A stretch of DNA of 64,000 nucleotides from positions 1 to 64,000 of the forward strand of contig JAJPGT010000055.1 in the NCBI GenBank assembly GCA_021325655.1, written 5' to 3'. The translations under genes and the position numbers were made by a program. The DNA comes from Pseudomonadota bacterium. Lineage in GTDB: Bacteria > Chloroflexota > UBA6077 > JAJPGT01. Under the pieces are notes generated by a model. The model had not been told where the DNA came from. It did not search any database and saw only the letters and a list, made by a program, of their open reading frames with translations. Shown here one piece after another: positions 1 through 8,598 of the stretch. Positions within the stretch are counted from its first letter, which is position 1. Each line of letters opens with the position of its first letter.

Positions 1-300
1 ATGGGGCAGTGGTACCACGTGGTAGCGACCTTCGACGGCCAGACCCAGACGCTGGGGGCCTACCTGAACGGCGAGCCACTGCCCGGGGTGCTGACCATCG
101 ACGGGACACTGCACAGCGCCGACTCGGCGCTGCAGATCGGGCAGTCGACGCGCAAGGGAGCGTTCTTCAATGGGCTGCTGGATGAGGTGGCAGTCTACGA
201 CGTGGCGCTGACGGCCGAGCAGGTCAAGGCGCACTATGCGGTGGGGCAGGGGCGGCCCTACACGCTGTTCACCGATGCTGGCAGCGACACCTGCCACTGA
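1..300 (+). CDS. LamG / concanavalin A-like domain protein, C-terminal end (5' truncated)
   Basis: The 99 visible residues form the end of a LamG-type jelly-roll domain. WYHVVATFDG near the beginning, an NGE loop, LQIGQST, and GLLDEVAVYDVALTAEQV near the end are the usual core strands of this carbohydrate- or protein-binding fold. The first base of the window happens to be an ATG, but it lies inside the domain, so the gene almost certainly begins upstream. Such domains normally sit in large secreted proteins. The protein ends about 20 residues after the domain, with no anchor. Ligand unknown. Confidence 0.75.
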   Translation: MGQWYHVVATFDGQTQTLGAYLNGEPLPGVLTIDGTLHSADSALQIGQSTRKGAFFNGLLDEVAVYDVALTAEQVKAHYAVGQGRPYTLFTDAGSDTCH

Positions 301-717
301 GGCACAGGGCCAGAGCATATCTGCGCTGCTGCTTCTGGAGCCACACAATGGTCAAGGCCATTGCTCTGAACCCTGGCAGCGCTGGGCCCGCTGTGGGAGG
401 ACATGACCAGACTCCTGTCTTACGCGCCGCGGTTGAGCAGCCGCCGCTTGCCTGGCGACCGGAGACGGCACTCGGGCTGTCCGCCGCCCGGCTGCGGCGG
501 TTGGCCGGCGACGCGGCATCATCGAGCAGATGCCCGCCATCTCGGCCGGATGACCAGGTCCTGTAGCTCTTGTCGCCCTCAGCCGGCCCGGCCGCAGACG
601 GGGCGTGACCACCTCTGTCAGCCGCCGGGTCAGCATCGCGCCAGCGACTTTCGAAACGATCTGCTCCTGCTGGGCTCCTGCCGTCGGGTCCGCTCCTCCA
701 GTCGATTCAGAACCCCT
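301..717. other. Intergenic, nothing recognised
   Basis: This 417-base stretch lies between the convergent LamG and beta-helix genes. I see no convincing gene, RNA or strong terminator. Open frames here on both strands lack protein-like composition. Confidence 0.5.
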
Positions 718-2526
718 CTACCTCACGGAATTACCGTTAGAGTACTCATAGGCCCCTATGTCCACGGCAGCGCCCTGCGGCACCGGCGTGTCCGCGTAGT
801 CCGTCGTGTAGCCCGCCTGGACGGATTCCATCGTCCCAGCATTGATCGCCGGACTGCCAGCTTGCAGGCGGAAGTCCTGGGCGGCGGCGTTGACGAACAG
901 GGGGTTGGCCCCGACCTTGGAAGTCGAACTGAGCACCAGGTTGTGTGTCCAGGGCGTGCAGCCGGCCCCGCAGTAGTAGAGGTTGTAGCCCTCGTCCACC
1001 GGCCCGTCGATGTCCACCGAGCTTGCCCAGAGGATGTTGTTCTTCATGGTCAGGATGTCCGCGTCGCAGCCGGCGTAGCAGTCAACCGCGTTCCCCCCCG
1101 GGGTGTAGATTGTGTTGTTGTAGAGCTTCGTCCGGTAGATCGGGCCGTTGCCCCAGCTCTTGCCCCGGGTGGTCACGAAGTTGCGGCCGATGATCAGGTT
1201 GTAGGCGAAGGTGTTATCCGACGCCTGCCGGCCGTCGGCGTTGTCGATTTCCGAGACCTGGTCCGAGCCCCAGAACGCGTTGTGGTGAATCGAGTTGAAG
1301 GTCCCGCCGCCGATCTCCACGTCCGAGCCGTCGGTGCCGAAGTCGTAGGAACAGGCGATGTTGTCATGGATCGAGTTGTACGCGACCTCGTTGTGGTCTC
1401 CGTCCAGCGCGACCCCTTGCGCCCCGTAGTCGTCCTCACCGCCCACGGTCAAGGTGCCCATCAGGTTGTTGTTGTGGATGTCGTTATGCAGGATGTGGTT
1501 GTCGTGCGCACCGCCCTCAATCTTGACCCCGTCGGTCAGCTCGGTGATCTCCGCATTCTGGATAGTCACGTACGCGGCGGTGACATCGAGCTTGAAACCG
1601 CGCCGTACCCCAACCCCCTGGCCCGGGCAGCCGTTAGGGTCCGACGCGGGCACGACCGACGGCGGATCGGCCCGGGTATGCAGAGAGTCGAAGGTCAGGT
1701 AGCTGCCGGTCACCAGCACCACAGCGCTGCTGCCGTCGCTCGTGTTCTCCAGGATGGGCAAGGGGTCGGTCGCGCTGCCATAAGCGCCGACGAGCACAGG
1801 TGCGGAAGCGGTACCCGTCCAGGTCGCTTTGAGCGGCCCGGTGCAGCGGGTGCCGCGCTTGAACAGCAGGCTGCTACCCGGTTTCAGCGGCGCGGTGTTC
1901 GCCTTGGCGACGCTCTTCCACGCCTGAGTAGGGGCAGTACCACTGTTACTGTCGCTACCCGAGGTGCAGTCCACATAGTAGCTGCTGCCCGTAGCGCCGG
2001 ATGTGGGGGTGCTGGTCGGGGTCGGGGTGCTGGTAGCCGCGGGCGTGGGCGTCGCCGTCGCGCTGGGCGTCGGGGTTCGGGTCGGCGTGGGCGTCGCCGT
2101 GTTCGTTGGTCCCGGTGTCGGCGTGGCGGTGGTTCCAGCGGTGGGGGTTGGCTGGCTCGCTACGACCTGCAGGATCGTAGTTGCGCTCACTGCCCCGGCA
2201 CTGGCAGTGATCACATGGTTTCCGCCCGTCACCCCCGCTGGAATCATCAGGGCGATCTGGAACGAGCCGTTCGGTCGTGTCACCACGGTCGCAGGGCTGG
2301 ACGATGGGACATCCCACGTCACGGTGACAAGTGTGTGCCGCGGGAAATTTGCACCCGAGATGGTGACCGAGGTACCGATCGCTGCTGTTGTCGGGTTGAC
2401 GGTCAATGTCGGGGCCCCGGCCGCGGTAACAGGAAACCCAGTTCCGATGAGCGCCGTGCTGGCCAAGGCTCCCAGCGCCACAGCGGCCAGCTGGCTGCGC
2501 TTCAAACCACAGAGTAGCAGAGACAC
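718..2526 (-). CDS. Secreted right-handed beta-helix protein with TIG-like domain
   Basis: Predicted 602-residue exported protein. I chose the GTG at 2526 because GGGAG lies 9 bases upstream; an ATG at 2565 is the alternative. Residues 6-35 are a signal peptide (LAAVALGALASTALIG core). Next comes an IPT/TIG-like immunoglobulin fold (about 37-125), then a threonine-proline linker of TPTP repeats (about 130-185). The long C-terminal part begins SYYVDCTSGSDSNSGT and has repeated HNDIHNN / YNSIHDN strand signatures of a pectate-lyase-like parallel beta-helix. Such proteins bind or cleave polysaccharide outside the cell. No catalytic set was identified, so enzyme activity is only possible. A structured leader precedes the gene. 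Confidence 0.75.
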   Translation of the reverse strand: MSLLLCGLKRSQLAAVALGALASTALIGTGFPVTAAGAPTLTVNPTTAAIGTSVTISGANFPRHTLVTVTWDVPSSSPATVVTRPNGSFQIALMIPAGVTGGNHVITASAGAVSATTILQVVASQPTPTAGTTATPTPGPTNTATPTPTRTPTPSATATPTPAATSTPTPTSTPTSGATGSSYYVDCTSGSDSNSGTAPTQAWKSVAKANTAPLKPGSSLLFKRGTRCTGPLKATWTGTASAPVLVGAYGSATDPLPILENTSDGSSAVVLVTGSYLTFDSLHTRADPPSVVPASDPNGCPGQGVGVRRGFKLDVTAAYVTIQNAEITELTDGVKIEGGAHDNHILHNDIHNNNLMGTLTVGGEDDYGAQGVALDGDHNEVAYNSIHDNIACSYDFGTDGSDVEIGGGTFNSIHHNAFWGSDQVSEIDNADGRQASDNTFAYNLIIGRNFVTTRGKSWGNGPIYRTKLYNNTIYTPGGNAVDCYAGCDADILTMKNNILWASSVDIDGPVDEGYNLYYCGAGCTPWTHNLVLSSTSKVGANPLFVNAAAQDFRLQAGSPAINAGTMESVQAGYTTDYADTPVPQGAAVDIGAYEYSNGNSVR

Positions 2527-2540
2527 TACATCCGACTCCC

Positions 2541-2660
2541 TACAGACGTGATGAGGCTTCGGCATCTCGGCTGTCTTGCCCCTCGCGGGCGCGGACCCGC
2601 GGGTTTGCCGTTTCGGTTTGCGACAGGGTTGCCCGTTCGGGTGTGATCGTAGTTTTGAAA
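2541..2660 (-). promoter_or_regulatory. Structured 5' leader, possibly c-di-GMP-I-like
   Basis: Upstream of the beta-helix gene the RNA contains CGCAAACCGAAACGG, then CAAACC, GGGTC, and finally GACAGCCGAGATGCCGA just before the start region. Order and wording recall the conserved pieces of class I cyclic-di-GMP riboswitches (GCAAACC, GAAA loop, GGGTC, AGCCGGGTTGCC), which often control exported adhesins. The fit is partial and the closing helix is imperfect. Suggestive only. Confidence 0.3.
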
Positions 2661-3127
2661 AGTCCCGAGCCCAAAGAGAACGGCGCCGAGGGCTGGGACG
2701 GAGGGTTTTGCCCGTTTGGCTTGGCTCTGCGGGACTATCGTCCCCTGGCCTTGAGGGCCGTTCGGCCCTCAATTGCGTGATGTTGCCCCCGGGGCGAAGA
2801 TGTACAACGCGAAACAGGGGCGAGCGGTTACGGGGGCCGATGTGCTGCCGAGCGCATCCGCGCGTGAAACGGCCGCGAGATGGGGCATGAACTCCCACGC
2901 CCTCGGGGGCCGTCGAGGGTGCGAGCTCAGGAGAGATGGCTCAGCCGCTGCTCGGCCGCAGCCGAATGGAGAGCGATGGCCACCGAAGCACGGCTGTGGT
3001 GGCAAGGAACCGTGAATGGCTCCCTGGCCAGGATTCCTGACCCGTTCTGAACTTTGACATTCCAGCCGCTGTCCCGATCGGAACGTCAAGGCCCGCCGAT
3101 CTGTGGCTCGATCGGCGATAATGCCGC
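2661..3127. other. Divergent intergenic region with a strong hairpin
   Basis: No gene seen. A perfect 9-bp stem with a 4-base loop lies at 2751-2772 (TTGAGGGCC / GGCCCTCAA). On the - strand it would lie in the long leader of the beta-helix gene. A GATAAT-like box lies at 3117-3122, just before the + strand gene at 3128. Confidence 0.4.
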
Positions 3128-3592
3128 ATGTCTCCACGCGTCTCCCATCGGCCACGCCTGCTCGGCCGAGCAGTGATTGGCGGACTCGTGCTCGTCCTCC
3201 TCGTGAGCAGCCTGGTCTTCGGGCTGGGATGTGGCAGCCCACTCGACCTCAACGACTCCGGCCCCTTTCGCTCCGGCGCGGCCGCGGATGGCCTCCTCTC
3301 GGCAACAGGGCTCGCCTTTGAGGCGCACGCGGCGGTGGGTTGGATTCTCAGCGAGGGTGGCTGCGACGGGACGGCTATCGGCCTGCAGTGGGTGAAAGCG
3401 GCCTGGCATGCACAGACCCCCGAACAGGAGACGCTGGCCGCTGATGGGCTGGAACGCGCCGCCCGTCTAGCTGGCGGGAGCGAACGCCTGCAGGCGGATC
3501 TCTGCCCGCTTGTGGGCACGAACCTGAACCCGAGCCAGGTGCGTGCCCTGCGCGCTGCAGGGCTAACCTGCGAGGCTGCAGCCTACCGGTAG
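3128..3592 (+). CDS. Small hypothetical protein with N-terminal membrane anchor
   Basis: 154 residues. Residues 12-35 form one hydrophobic segment (AVIGGLVLVLLVSSLVFGL) followed by a cysteine (GCGS), so the protein is a membrane-anchored or exported protein; the lipobox is not canonical. The rest is soluble, with four further cysteines (CDG, DLCP, LTCE). I do not recognise the family. The ATG at 3128 is very near a GATAAT-like box, so the transcript may have almost no leader. The gene stands alone. Confidence 0.5.
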   Translation: MSPRVSHRPRLLGRAVIGGLVLVLLVSSLVFGLGCGSPLDLNDSGPFRSGAAADGLLSATGLAFEAHAAVGWILSEGGCDGTAIGLQWVKAAWHAQTPEQETLAADGLERAARLAGGSERLQADLCPLVGTNLNPSQVRALRAAGLTCEAAAYR

Positions 3593-3784
3593 CGGTGGGC
3601 AGGATCCCCCGCTCGCCTGGGTTGGTGATGCTCGCTGCCTCCTTCTTCGGACCTCGGCTCCTCCCTACCGAGTGCGCTCTAACCGTCTCTCGGGGCTAGG
3701 AAAGTGGTCGAGGAGTGGATACACTGCGGGAATCACAGCAGCAGGTTGGCAGCGCCACGGGCCGCCAGCCGCGAGGAGGATCGA

Positions 3785-4498
3785 ATGCCCAGTGCATCGG
3801 CCTGGACCTACGACGAGGCGAGCGAGGCCCTCGCTCAGGAGCTGCGGGCGCTGCACGCGCTGCTCGCCAGCCTCTCCGCTGAGGCCTGGCTGCGCCCAAC
3901 CCGCTGCCGCTGGAACCCGAGCCGCCCCTGGGACGTGCGGGCGCTGGTGTCCCACATCAACATCTCGATCGGGATGCTGCCAGGATTCGCCGCCGAGTTG
4001 GCGGACGTGGCGCCGGAGAAGGACCGCGTCTCCTTCTTCATCAACGAGCCGCGGCTGGTGGCACCGATCGTCGACGAGTACGCCTGGAAGGGGATCGAGG
4101 GGCAGACTCCCGAGGGCCTGCTGCGGGCCTACGAAGAGGTGGTCGCGGCGACTCTCGCCGCGGCCCGCGCGACGCCGCCCGAGGCTGCCGCGGTCACCTT
4201 CTTCGGACCGATGACGATGGCGGAGTTCCTGCCTACCCGCGTCCTGGAAGCGGTGGTGCACGGCCACGACGCCTCCGAGGCGGTGGGTCGCCCGCCTCAT
4301 ATGACGCCCACGGCGAAGATGATGACGGTGGGGCTCCTGGAGGAGCTGCTGGCGCGGCGGGCGCAGTTGCTGTTCCCCGCGGCGCTCCGCGCCGAAGGCG
4401 CACGGCGGCCCTCGGACCTGTCCGACGATATTGCCTTCATCGAGGTTGCCACGGGTCGCCGCCCCTACCCCGACGCGCGCTTCCCGATCCTGCAGTAA
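3785..4498 (+). CDS. DinB / mycothiol-dependent maleylpyruvate isomerase-like protein
   Basis: 237 residues. The start is set by GAGGAGG, 5 bases before the ATG. The N-terminal part (ASEALAQELRALHALLASLSAEAWLRPTRC, then WDVRALVSHI) matches the four-helix DinB/MDMPI fold. This fold carries metal-dependent thiol-transferase or isomerase activity, and its first metal ligand is the histidine of the VSHI segment. EVVHGHDA-like VVHGHDASEA near residue 158 supplies the second histidine motif typical of TIGR03083-type proteins. Substrate unknown. The next gene, a phosphodiesterase, follows after 178 bases. Confidence 0.65.
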   Translation: MPSASAWTYDEASEALAQELRALHALLASLSAEAWLRPTRCRWNPSRPWDVRALVSHINISIGMLPGFAAELADVAPEKDRVSFFINEPRLVAPIVDEYAWKGIEGQTPEGLLRAYEEVVAATLAAARATPPEAAAVTFFGPMTMAEFLPTRVLEAVVHGHDASEAVGRPPHMTPTAKMMTVGLLEELLARRAQLLFPAALRAEGARRPSDLSDDIAFIEVATGRRPYPDARFPILQ

Positions 4499-4676
4499 GC
4501 CCCCGCGAGGAGGCGCTGTGTCCGGCCTCGGCCTGCGCTCCAGGGGATGCCGAGCGCAGGCGGACGCCGTGTGCCACGCGCTTCCGGCGATCGTGCTCGG
4601 CCTGGCCAGCTTGGCGCTGAGTGTGCTGGCCACCAAGCACCGCTACCCCTGGTACCATGAGCGCGGGGGACAACGG

Positions 4677-5387
4677 ATGAGCGGGCCAGTCACGGTGTGC
4701 CATCGGGGGGCCAGCGCGCTGGCTCCAGAGAACTCGCTGCCGGCGTTCCAGCTCGCTATGGAGTACGGTGTGGACATGGTCGAGCTGGACGTACACCTCA
4801 GCGGCGATGGCCAGCTCGTGGTGACGCACGACGCGGAGGTGCGGACGCGGTCCGGCCGCGTGGTCGACGTCGGGACGCTGCCCGCGGAGGAGCTGGGGCG
4901 GCTAGACGTGAGCGACGCGGGCGGGGTGCCGCGGCTGGTAGACGTGTTCGAGCTGGTGCGCGGCCGCATGGGCGTCTATGTCGAGCTCAAAGGCGCTCGG
5001 ACTGGCGCGGCGCTCGGGGCGCTGCTGCGGACCGGCGCGGCGGCCGGGGTGGAGCTGATCTCCGGCTCGGCGGTGCTCGACCTCGTAGCCGAGCTGCGGG
5101 AGGCGGCACCGGAGGTTCCCCGCAGCATCCTGTTCACCCCGGGCTGGCGACTGGACGAGATGATCGCAGCGTGCCGCGAGCTCGGGGCATCGTACGCGCA
5201 CCCCTGCTTCCGCCCGATAGAGCCGGCCATGGTCGACGCCTTCCACGCGGCGAGGCTGCGGGTCATGACGCCGCACACCAACGATGCTGCCGAGGCGCGC
5301 CGCTTTGCTGCCATGGGGGTGGACGTCATCGCCAGCGACGACCCGCGAATATTGGCAGCGCTCAAAAGAGAAGGTAGGATCATCTAA
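4677..5387 (+). CDS. Glycerophosphodiester phosphodiesterase
   Basis: 236 residues, normal for compact GDPD enzymes, which hydrolyse glycerophosphodiesters to sn-glycerol 3-phosphate and an alcohol. CHRGASALAPENSLPAF carries the catalytic HRG and PEN motifs. VDMVELDVHLSGDGQLVVTHD gives the ELD metal site and second catalytic histidine. YVELKG is the next conserved strand, and ASDDP near the end replaces the usual TD(N/D)P. I chose the ATG at 4677 because the family fold begins there. An upstream GTG start would add a hydrophobic stretch (IVLGLASLALSVLA) and cannot be excluded. It leads the importer genes that follow. Confidence 0.85.
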   Translation: MSGPVTVCHRGASALAPENSLPAFQLAMEYGVDMVELDVHLSGDGQLVVTHDAEVRTRSGRVVDVGTLPAEELGRLDVSDAGGVPRLVDVFELVRGRMGVYVELKGARTGAALGALLRTGAAAGVELISGSAVLDLVAELREAAPEVPRSILFTPGWRLDEMIAACRELGASYAHPCFRPIEPAMVDAFHAARLRVMTPHTNDAAEARRFAAMGVDVIASDDPRILAALKREGRII

Positions 5388-5490
5388 AGCTCAGGTGTCG
5401 GACTGCTACGAGGGTGGGGTGCGCCGCATAGTGGCGAGGGCCGGCGCGGAGCCCTGGGCGACCTCCATGCGACCAGGAATGTTGGGGGGA

Positions 5491-6786
5491 ATGGGAGTGA
5501 GTCTGACGACTCGTCGAGCCTTCATCGTCTGCACCATCCGCGGCTCATTGGCGCTGGGAGCGACGGCGCTGCTGAGCGCGTGTGGCGCTGGCACCGGGAC
5601 GCCAGCGCCCACAACGCCGCCGGCCGCCGCCGGGGCCACGCCCGCCGCGGCGCCGACCACGACAGGCGCTCCCACCGCGGCCGCTCCGGCCGCTGCCGCC
5701 ACAACGGGGCCGGCGACCGTGGCGACGGGGGATATCAACCTGTACGTCGGCGGCGACGTGAATATCCGTGACCTCTGGTCGAAGGAGCTGCTGCCGGCTT
5801 ACAAGAAGGTCAAGCCAGACGTCTCGTTCAACATGATCTTCGACGAGCACGCGCTTGCCGAACAGGCCGTGTTCGACCGGCTCGCCGCAGCCAAGCAGGC
5901 GGGCAAGCCGTCCGGGGTGGATCTGTGGGAGGCGACGGGCCGGCTGCAGATCGGCGGCGAGGCGGGCCTGATCCAGAAGCTGAGCACCAAGGAGATCCCG
6001 AACCTGGACAAGGTGCCGAAGGACGCCTTCGACCGCTTCGGCGGCTACGGCGTGCCGTACCGGGCCAGCTCCGTGGTCCTGGCGTACAACAGCGCCGAGG
6101 TGAAGGAGCCGCCCAAGACGCTGGACGCTCTCCTCAACTGGATCAAGAGCAACGACGGCAAATTCACCTATAACCCCCCGGACAAGGGCGGCTCCGGCGG
6201 GAACTTCGTTACCCGGGTGCTGGAGATCGGCATTCCAGAGGATCAGCTCCGGTTCTTCCAGACGCAGTACGACGAGTCCAAAGAGGTCCTCTGGGAAAAA
6301 GGGTGGGCTATTCTTAAGGAGCTCCACCCGCACATCTACAACAACGGCTTCTACCCGCCGGGAAACATCCCGGTGCTGCAGACACTGGGCAAGGGCGCTA
6401 TCTCCATGGCCCCCGTCTGGTCGGACCAGAGCCTGAGCTATCTGGCCCAGAAGCTGCTCCCGCCCGAGGTGAAGCTGCTGCAGATCGACCCCCCGTTCGC
6501 CGGGAGCGCGGCGTACCTCGGCATCCCGACCGACAGCCAGCACAAGGAGACGCTCTACGAGTTCCTGAACTGGCTGCTGACGCCTGAGCCGCAGTTGATT
6601 ATCGTCAACCGCATCAACGGGTACCCGGGCCTGGATTGGAAGTACATGCCGGCGGAGGTGCAGCAGAAGTACGCCGACATCGCCAAGGCGTACAGCTTCT
6701 CGTTCAGCCCAAAGTTCGACACGGACCGTAACAAGCTCTGGTACGAGAAGGTGGTGGGCACGCCCCCGCCAACGCCAACCTCCTAG
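5491..6786 (+). CDS. ABC transporter substrate-binding lipoprotein (family 1 type)
   Basis: 431 residues. The N-terminus has a twin-arginine motif (TTRRAFIVC), a hydrophobic stretch and LLSAC, so it is probably a Tat-exported lipoprotein. A long Ala/Pro/Thr linker (to about residue 75) precedes a type II periplasmic-binding fold beginning INLYVGGDVNIRDLW. GVPYRASSVVLAYNS and TLDALLNWIK are typical of extracellular solute-binding family 1 proteins. Two permeases and an ATPase follow at once. The two flanking phosphodiesterases make a glycerophosphodiester or related polyol phosphate a plausible ligand; that is inference. Confidence 0.85.
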   Translation: MGVSLTTRRAFIVCTIRGSLALGATALLSACGAGTGTPAPTTPPAAAGATPAAAPTTTGAPTAAAPAAAATTGPATVATGDINLYVGGDVNIRDLWSKELLPAYKKVKPDVSFNMIFDEHALAEQAVFDRLAAAKQAGKPSGVDLWEATGRLQIGGEAGLIQKLSTKEIPNLDKVPKDAFDRFGGYGVPYRASSVVLAYNSAEVKEPPKTLDALLNWIKSNDGKFTYNPPDKGGSGGNFVTRVLEIGIPEDQLRFFQTQYDESKEVLWEKGWAILKELHPHIYNNGFYPPGNIPVLQTLGKGAISMAPVWSDQSLSYLAQKLLPPEVKLLQIDPPFAGSAAYLGIPTDSQHKETLYEFLNWLLTPEPQLIIVNRINGYPGLDWKYMPAEVQQKYADIAKAYSFSFSPKFDTDRNKLWYEKVVGTPPPTPTS

Positions 6787-6808
6787 GGCGGAGCGAGCGG
6801 AACCGGCC

Positions 6809-7696
6809 ATGGCACGGGTGCGGGAGGCGGCGCTCGGGCTGGCGCTGGTTGCGCCGCCGATCGCCATCCTCCTCCTGCTCATCATCCTGCCAGCGATTCA
6901 GGCGCTGACGTTCTCGCTGGGGCTGGTGCCCAGTGAGAACGTCACGTTCAGCTCGGGCCAGCACTTGGTTCGCAGCGACATTCCCACACTCGAGGTGTAC
7001 CGACAGCTCCTGGCCAGCCCGTTCGTCATCGACGACCTGCGGCTCACGTTGTCGGTCACGGTGCTGTCGGTGATCTTCGTCGCCATCGTCGGCTACATCC
7101 TGGCGTTGTACGTCCGCTTCGGCAATGGCTGGCTGCCGCGGATCGTCCGCTCGCTCTATCTCATCCCGATGTTCGTGCCAGTGGTGATCGCCTCGTACGC
7201 CGCGGTCACCTTCTATGTGGACCGCGGCTTTCTAGCGTCGCTCTTCTGGCATCTGGGCCTGGGCTACACCTCGCCCGCGTACAAGCCGGCCGGGATCGTC
7301 ATTACCCAGGTCTGGTACAACATCCCGTTCGCGGTGCTGATGCTCGGCTCGGGGCTGGACGGCATTGAGCAGGAGCTGATCGACTCCGCGCACGATGTTG
7401 GTGCCGGTTTCTTCTCGGTGCTCTGGCGGATTATCCTGCCGCTGAACCTGGTGCCGCTGCTGATCGTCCTGACGTTCACGTTCATCGGCGTCATCGGCAG
7501 CTTCACCATCCCCTTCCTGATCGGCCCGAACGCACCCCAGATGATCGGGGTTGCGATCCAGGCCTACTTCTCCAACTACAACCAGCCCCAGCCGGCGGTG
7601 GCGATGGCGGTGATCGTCTTCGCGATCGCCGCCCTGGCGGGAGTGCTGTACGTCTGGGCCACCTCGCGCAGCAACAGGCACGCGGTGACGCTATGA
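6809..7696 (+). CDS. ABC transporter permease, first subunit
   Basis: 295 residues with about six membrane helices; the first is LALVAPPIAILLLLIILP. The EAA-type cytoplasmic loop is degenerate (LIDSAHDVGAGFFSVLWRIILPLNL), still with the conserved G-x9-LP spacing that docks the ATPase. It belongs to the binding-protein-dependent permeases of the PotB/UgpA kind. It ends in a 4-base ATGA overlap with the next permease, so the two are translationally coupled. Confidence 0.85.
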   Translation: MARVREAALGLALVAPPIAILLLLIILPAIQALTFSLGLVPSENVTFSSGQHLVRSDIPTLEVYRQLLASPFVIDDLRLTLSVTVLSVIFVAIVGYILALYVRFGNGWLPRIVRSLYLIPMFVPVVIASYAAVTFYVDRGFLASLFWHLGLGYTSPAYKPAGIVITQVWYNIPFAVLMLGSGLDGIEQELIDSAHDVGAGFFSVLWRIILPLNLVPLLIVLTFTFIGVIGSFTIPFLIGPNAPQMIGVAIQAYFSNYNQPQPAVAMAVIVFAIAALAGVLYVWATSRSNRHAVTL

Positions 7697-8595
7697 CCGC
7701 CAATCGGATGCCCACACCCGTCGCGGAGCGCGAGCAGGAGCTTGCCGGCTGGACCCCGGCCGGGATCCGCCTGACCTGGTTCTGGGACGTGCCGGAGTTT
7801 CGGCGCGCGCTGGGCCTGCTGCTGGTACTGGCCCTCAGCGCCTACCTGCTGCTGCCGCTGCTAACCCTGCTGCTGTGGGCGTTCGCGGACGAGTGGCGCT
7901 ATCCTAGCGTCATCCCGCAGCACTTCTCGCTCAAGTGGTGGGACTGGGTCTTCACCAATGGCGACGTCGGCTCGGCGGCGCGCTACAGCTTCGAGACGGC
8001 GCCGGTGGTGACGCTGATCTCGGCGGCGATCTGCCTGCCGGCGGCGTACAGTTTCTCGCGTTTTCGCTTCCCCGGCCGGCGGGCACTGTTCATCAGCCTG
8101 CTGGCCGCTAACGCGTTTCCCAAGATCGGCCTGTACGTCGCCATCGCGACGCTGTTCTTCCGGCTGGATCTGATGGGCACCTTCTGGGGGGTGGTGCTCA
8201 TCCAGCTCGTGGGTACACTCGTGCTCATGGTCTGGATTCCGGCCGCGGGGTTCGACGCCGTGGCCCGCGAACTGGAGGAGGCGGCACGGGATGCCGGGGC
8301 CGGCCCACTGCGAGTGTTCTGGAGCATCACCCTGCCGCTCGCCATGCCGGCCATCATCGTCGCCTGCTTCCTCGCGTTCCTCGCTGCCTTCGATGAGGCG
8401 CAGGGAACGCTGATCGTCGGCTCGCCAACGATCGTGACCATGCCGGTGCTGATGTATACGCTGGTGGTCAACTACCCGGAGCCAGTGGGCGCGATCTTCT
8501 CCATCCTGCTGTCCGCCCCGTCGATCGTGCTGCTCCTGCTCGCGCGACGCTTCCTGCTCGCCGGGTACCTGGCCGCCGGATTCAAAGGGAGGTAG
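7693..8595 (+). CDS. ABC transporter permease, second subunit
   Basis: 300 residues, six predicted helices and a longer cytoplasmic N-terminus than usual (about 40 residues before LGLLLVLALSAYLLLPLLTL). The EAA loop is well kept (ELEEAARDAGAGPLRVFWSITLPLAMP). It pairs with the preceding permease as a heterodimer (PotC/UgpE type). Its start overlaps the previous stop by 4 bases. The ATPase begins 3 bases after its stop codon. Confidence 0.88.
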   Translation: MTANRMPTPVAEREQELAGWTPAGIRLTWFWDVPEFRRALGLLLVLALSAYLLLPLLTLLLWAFADEWRYPSVIPQHFSLKWWDWVFTNGDVGSAARYSFETAPVVTLISAAICLPAAYSFSRFRFPGRRALFISLLAANAFPKIGLYVAIATLFFRLDLMGTFWGVVLIQLVGTLVLMVWIPAAGFDAVARELEEAARDAGAGPLRVFWSITLPLAMPAIIVACFLAFLAAFDEAQGTLIVGSPTIVTMPVLMYTLVVNYPEPVGAIFSILLSAPSIVLLLLARRFLLAGYLAAGFKGR

Positions 8596-8598
8596 CGC

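Noticed and set aside
2003..2150. Tandem-repeat-like GTCGGGGT tract
   Set aside because: It encodes the Thr-Pro linker of the secreted beta-helix protein; low-complexity coding, not a CRISPR or mobile repeat.
403..2517. Very long open frame on the + strand opposite the beta-helix gene
   Set aside because: Composition is Arg/Val/Pro-rich without motifs. Long antisense frames are common in GC-rich DNA opposite real genes; the - strand reading has a signal peptide and domains.
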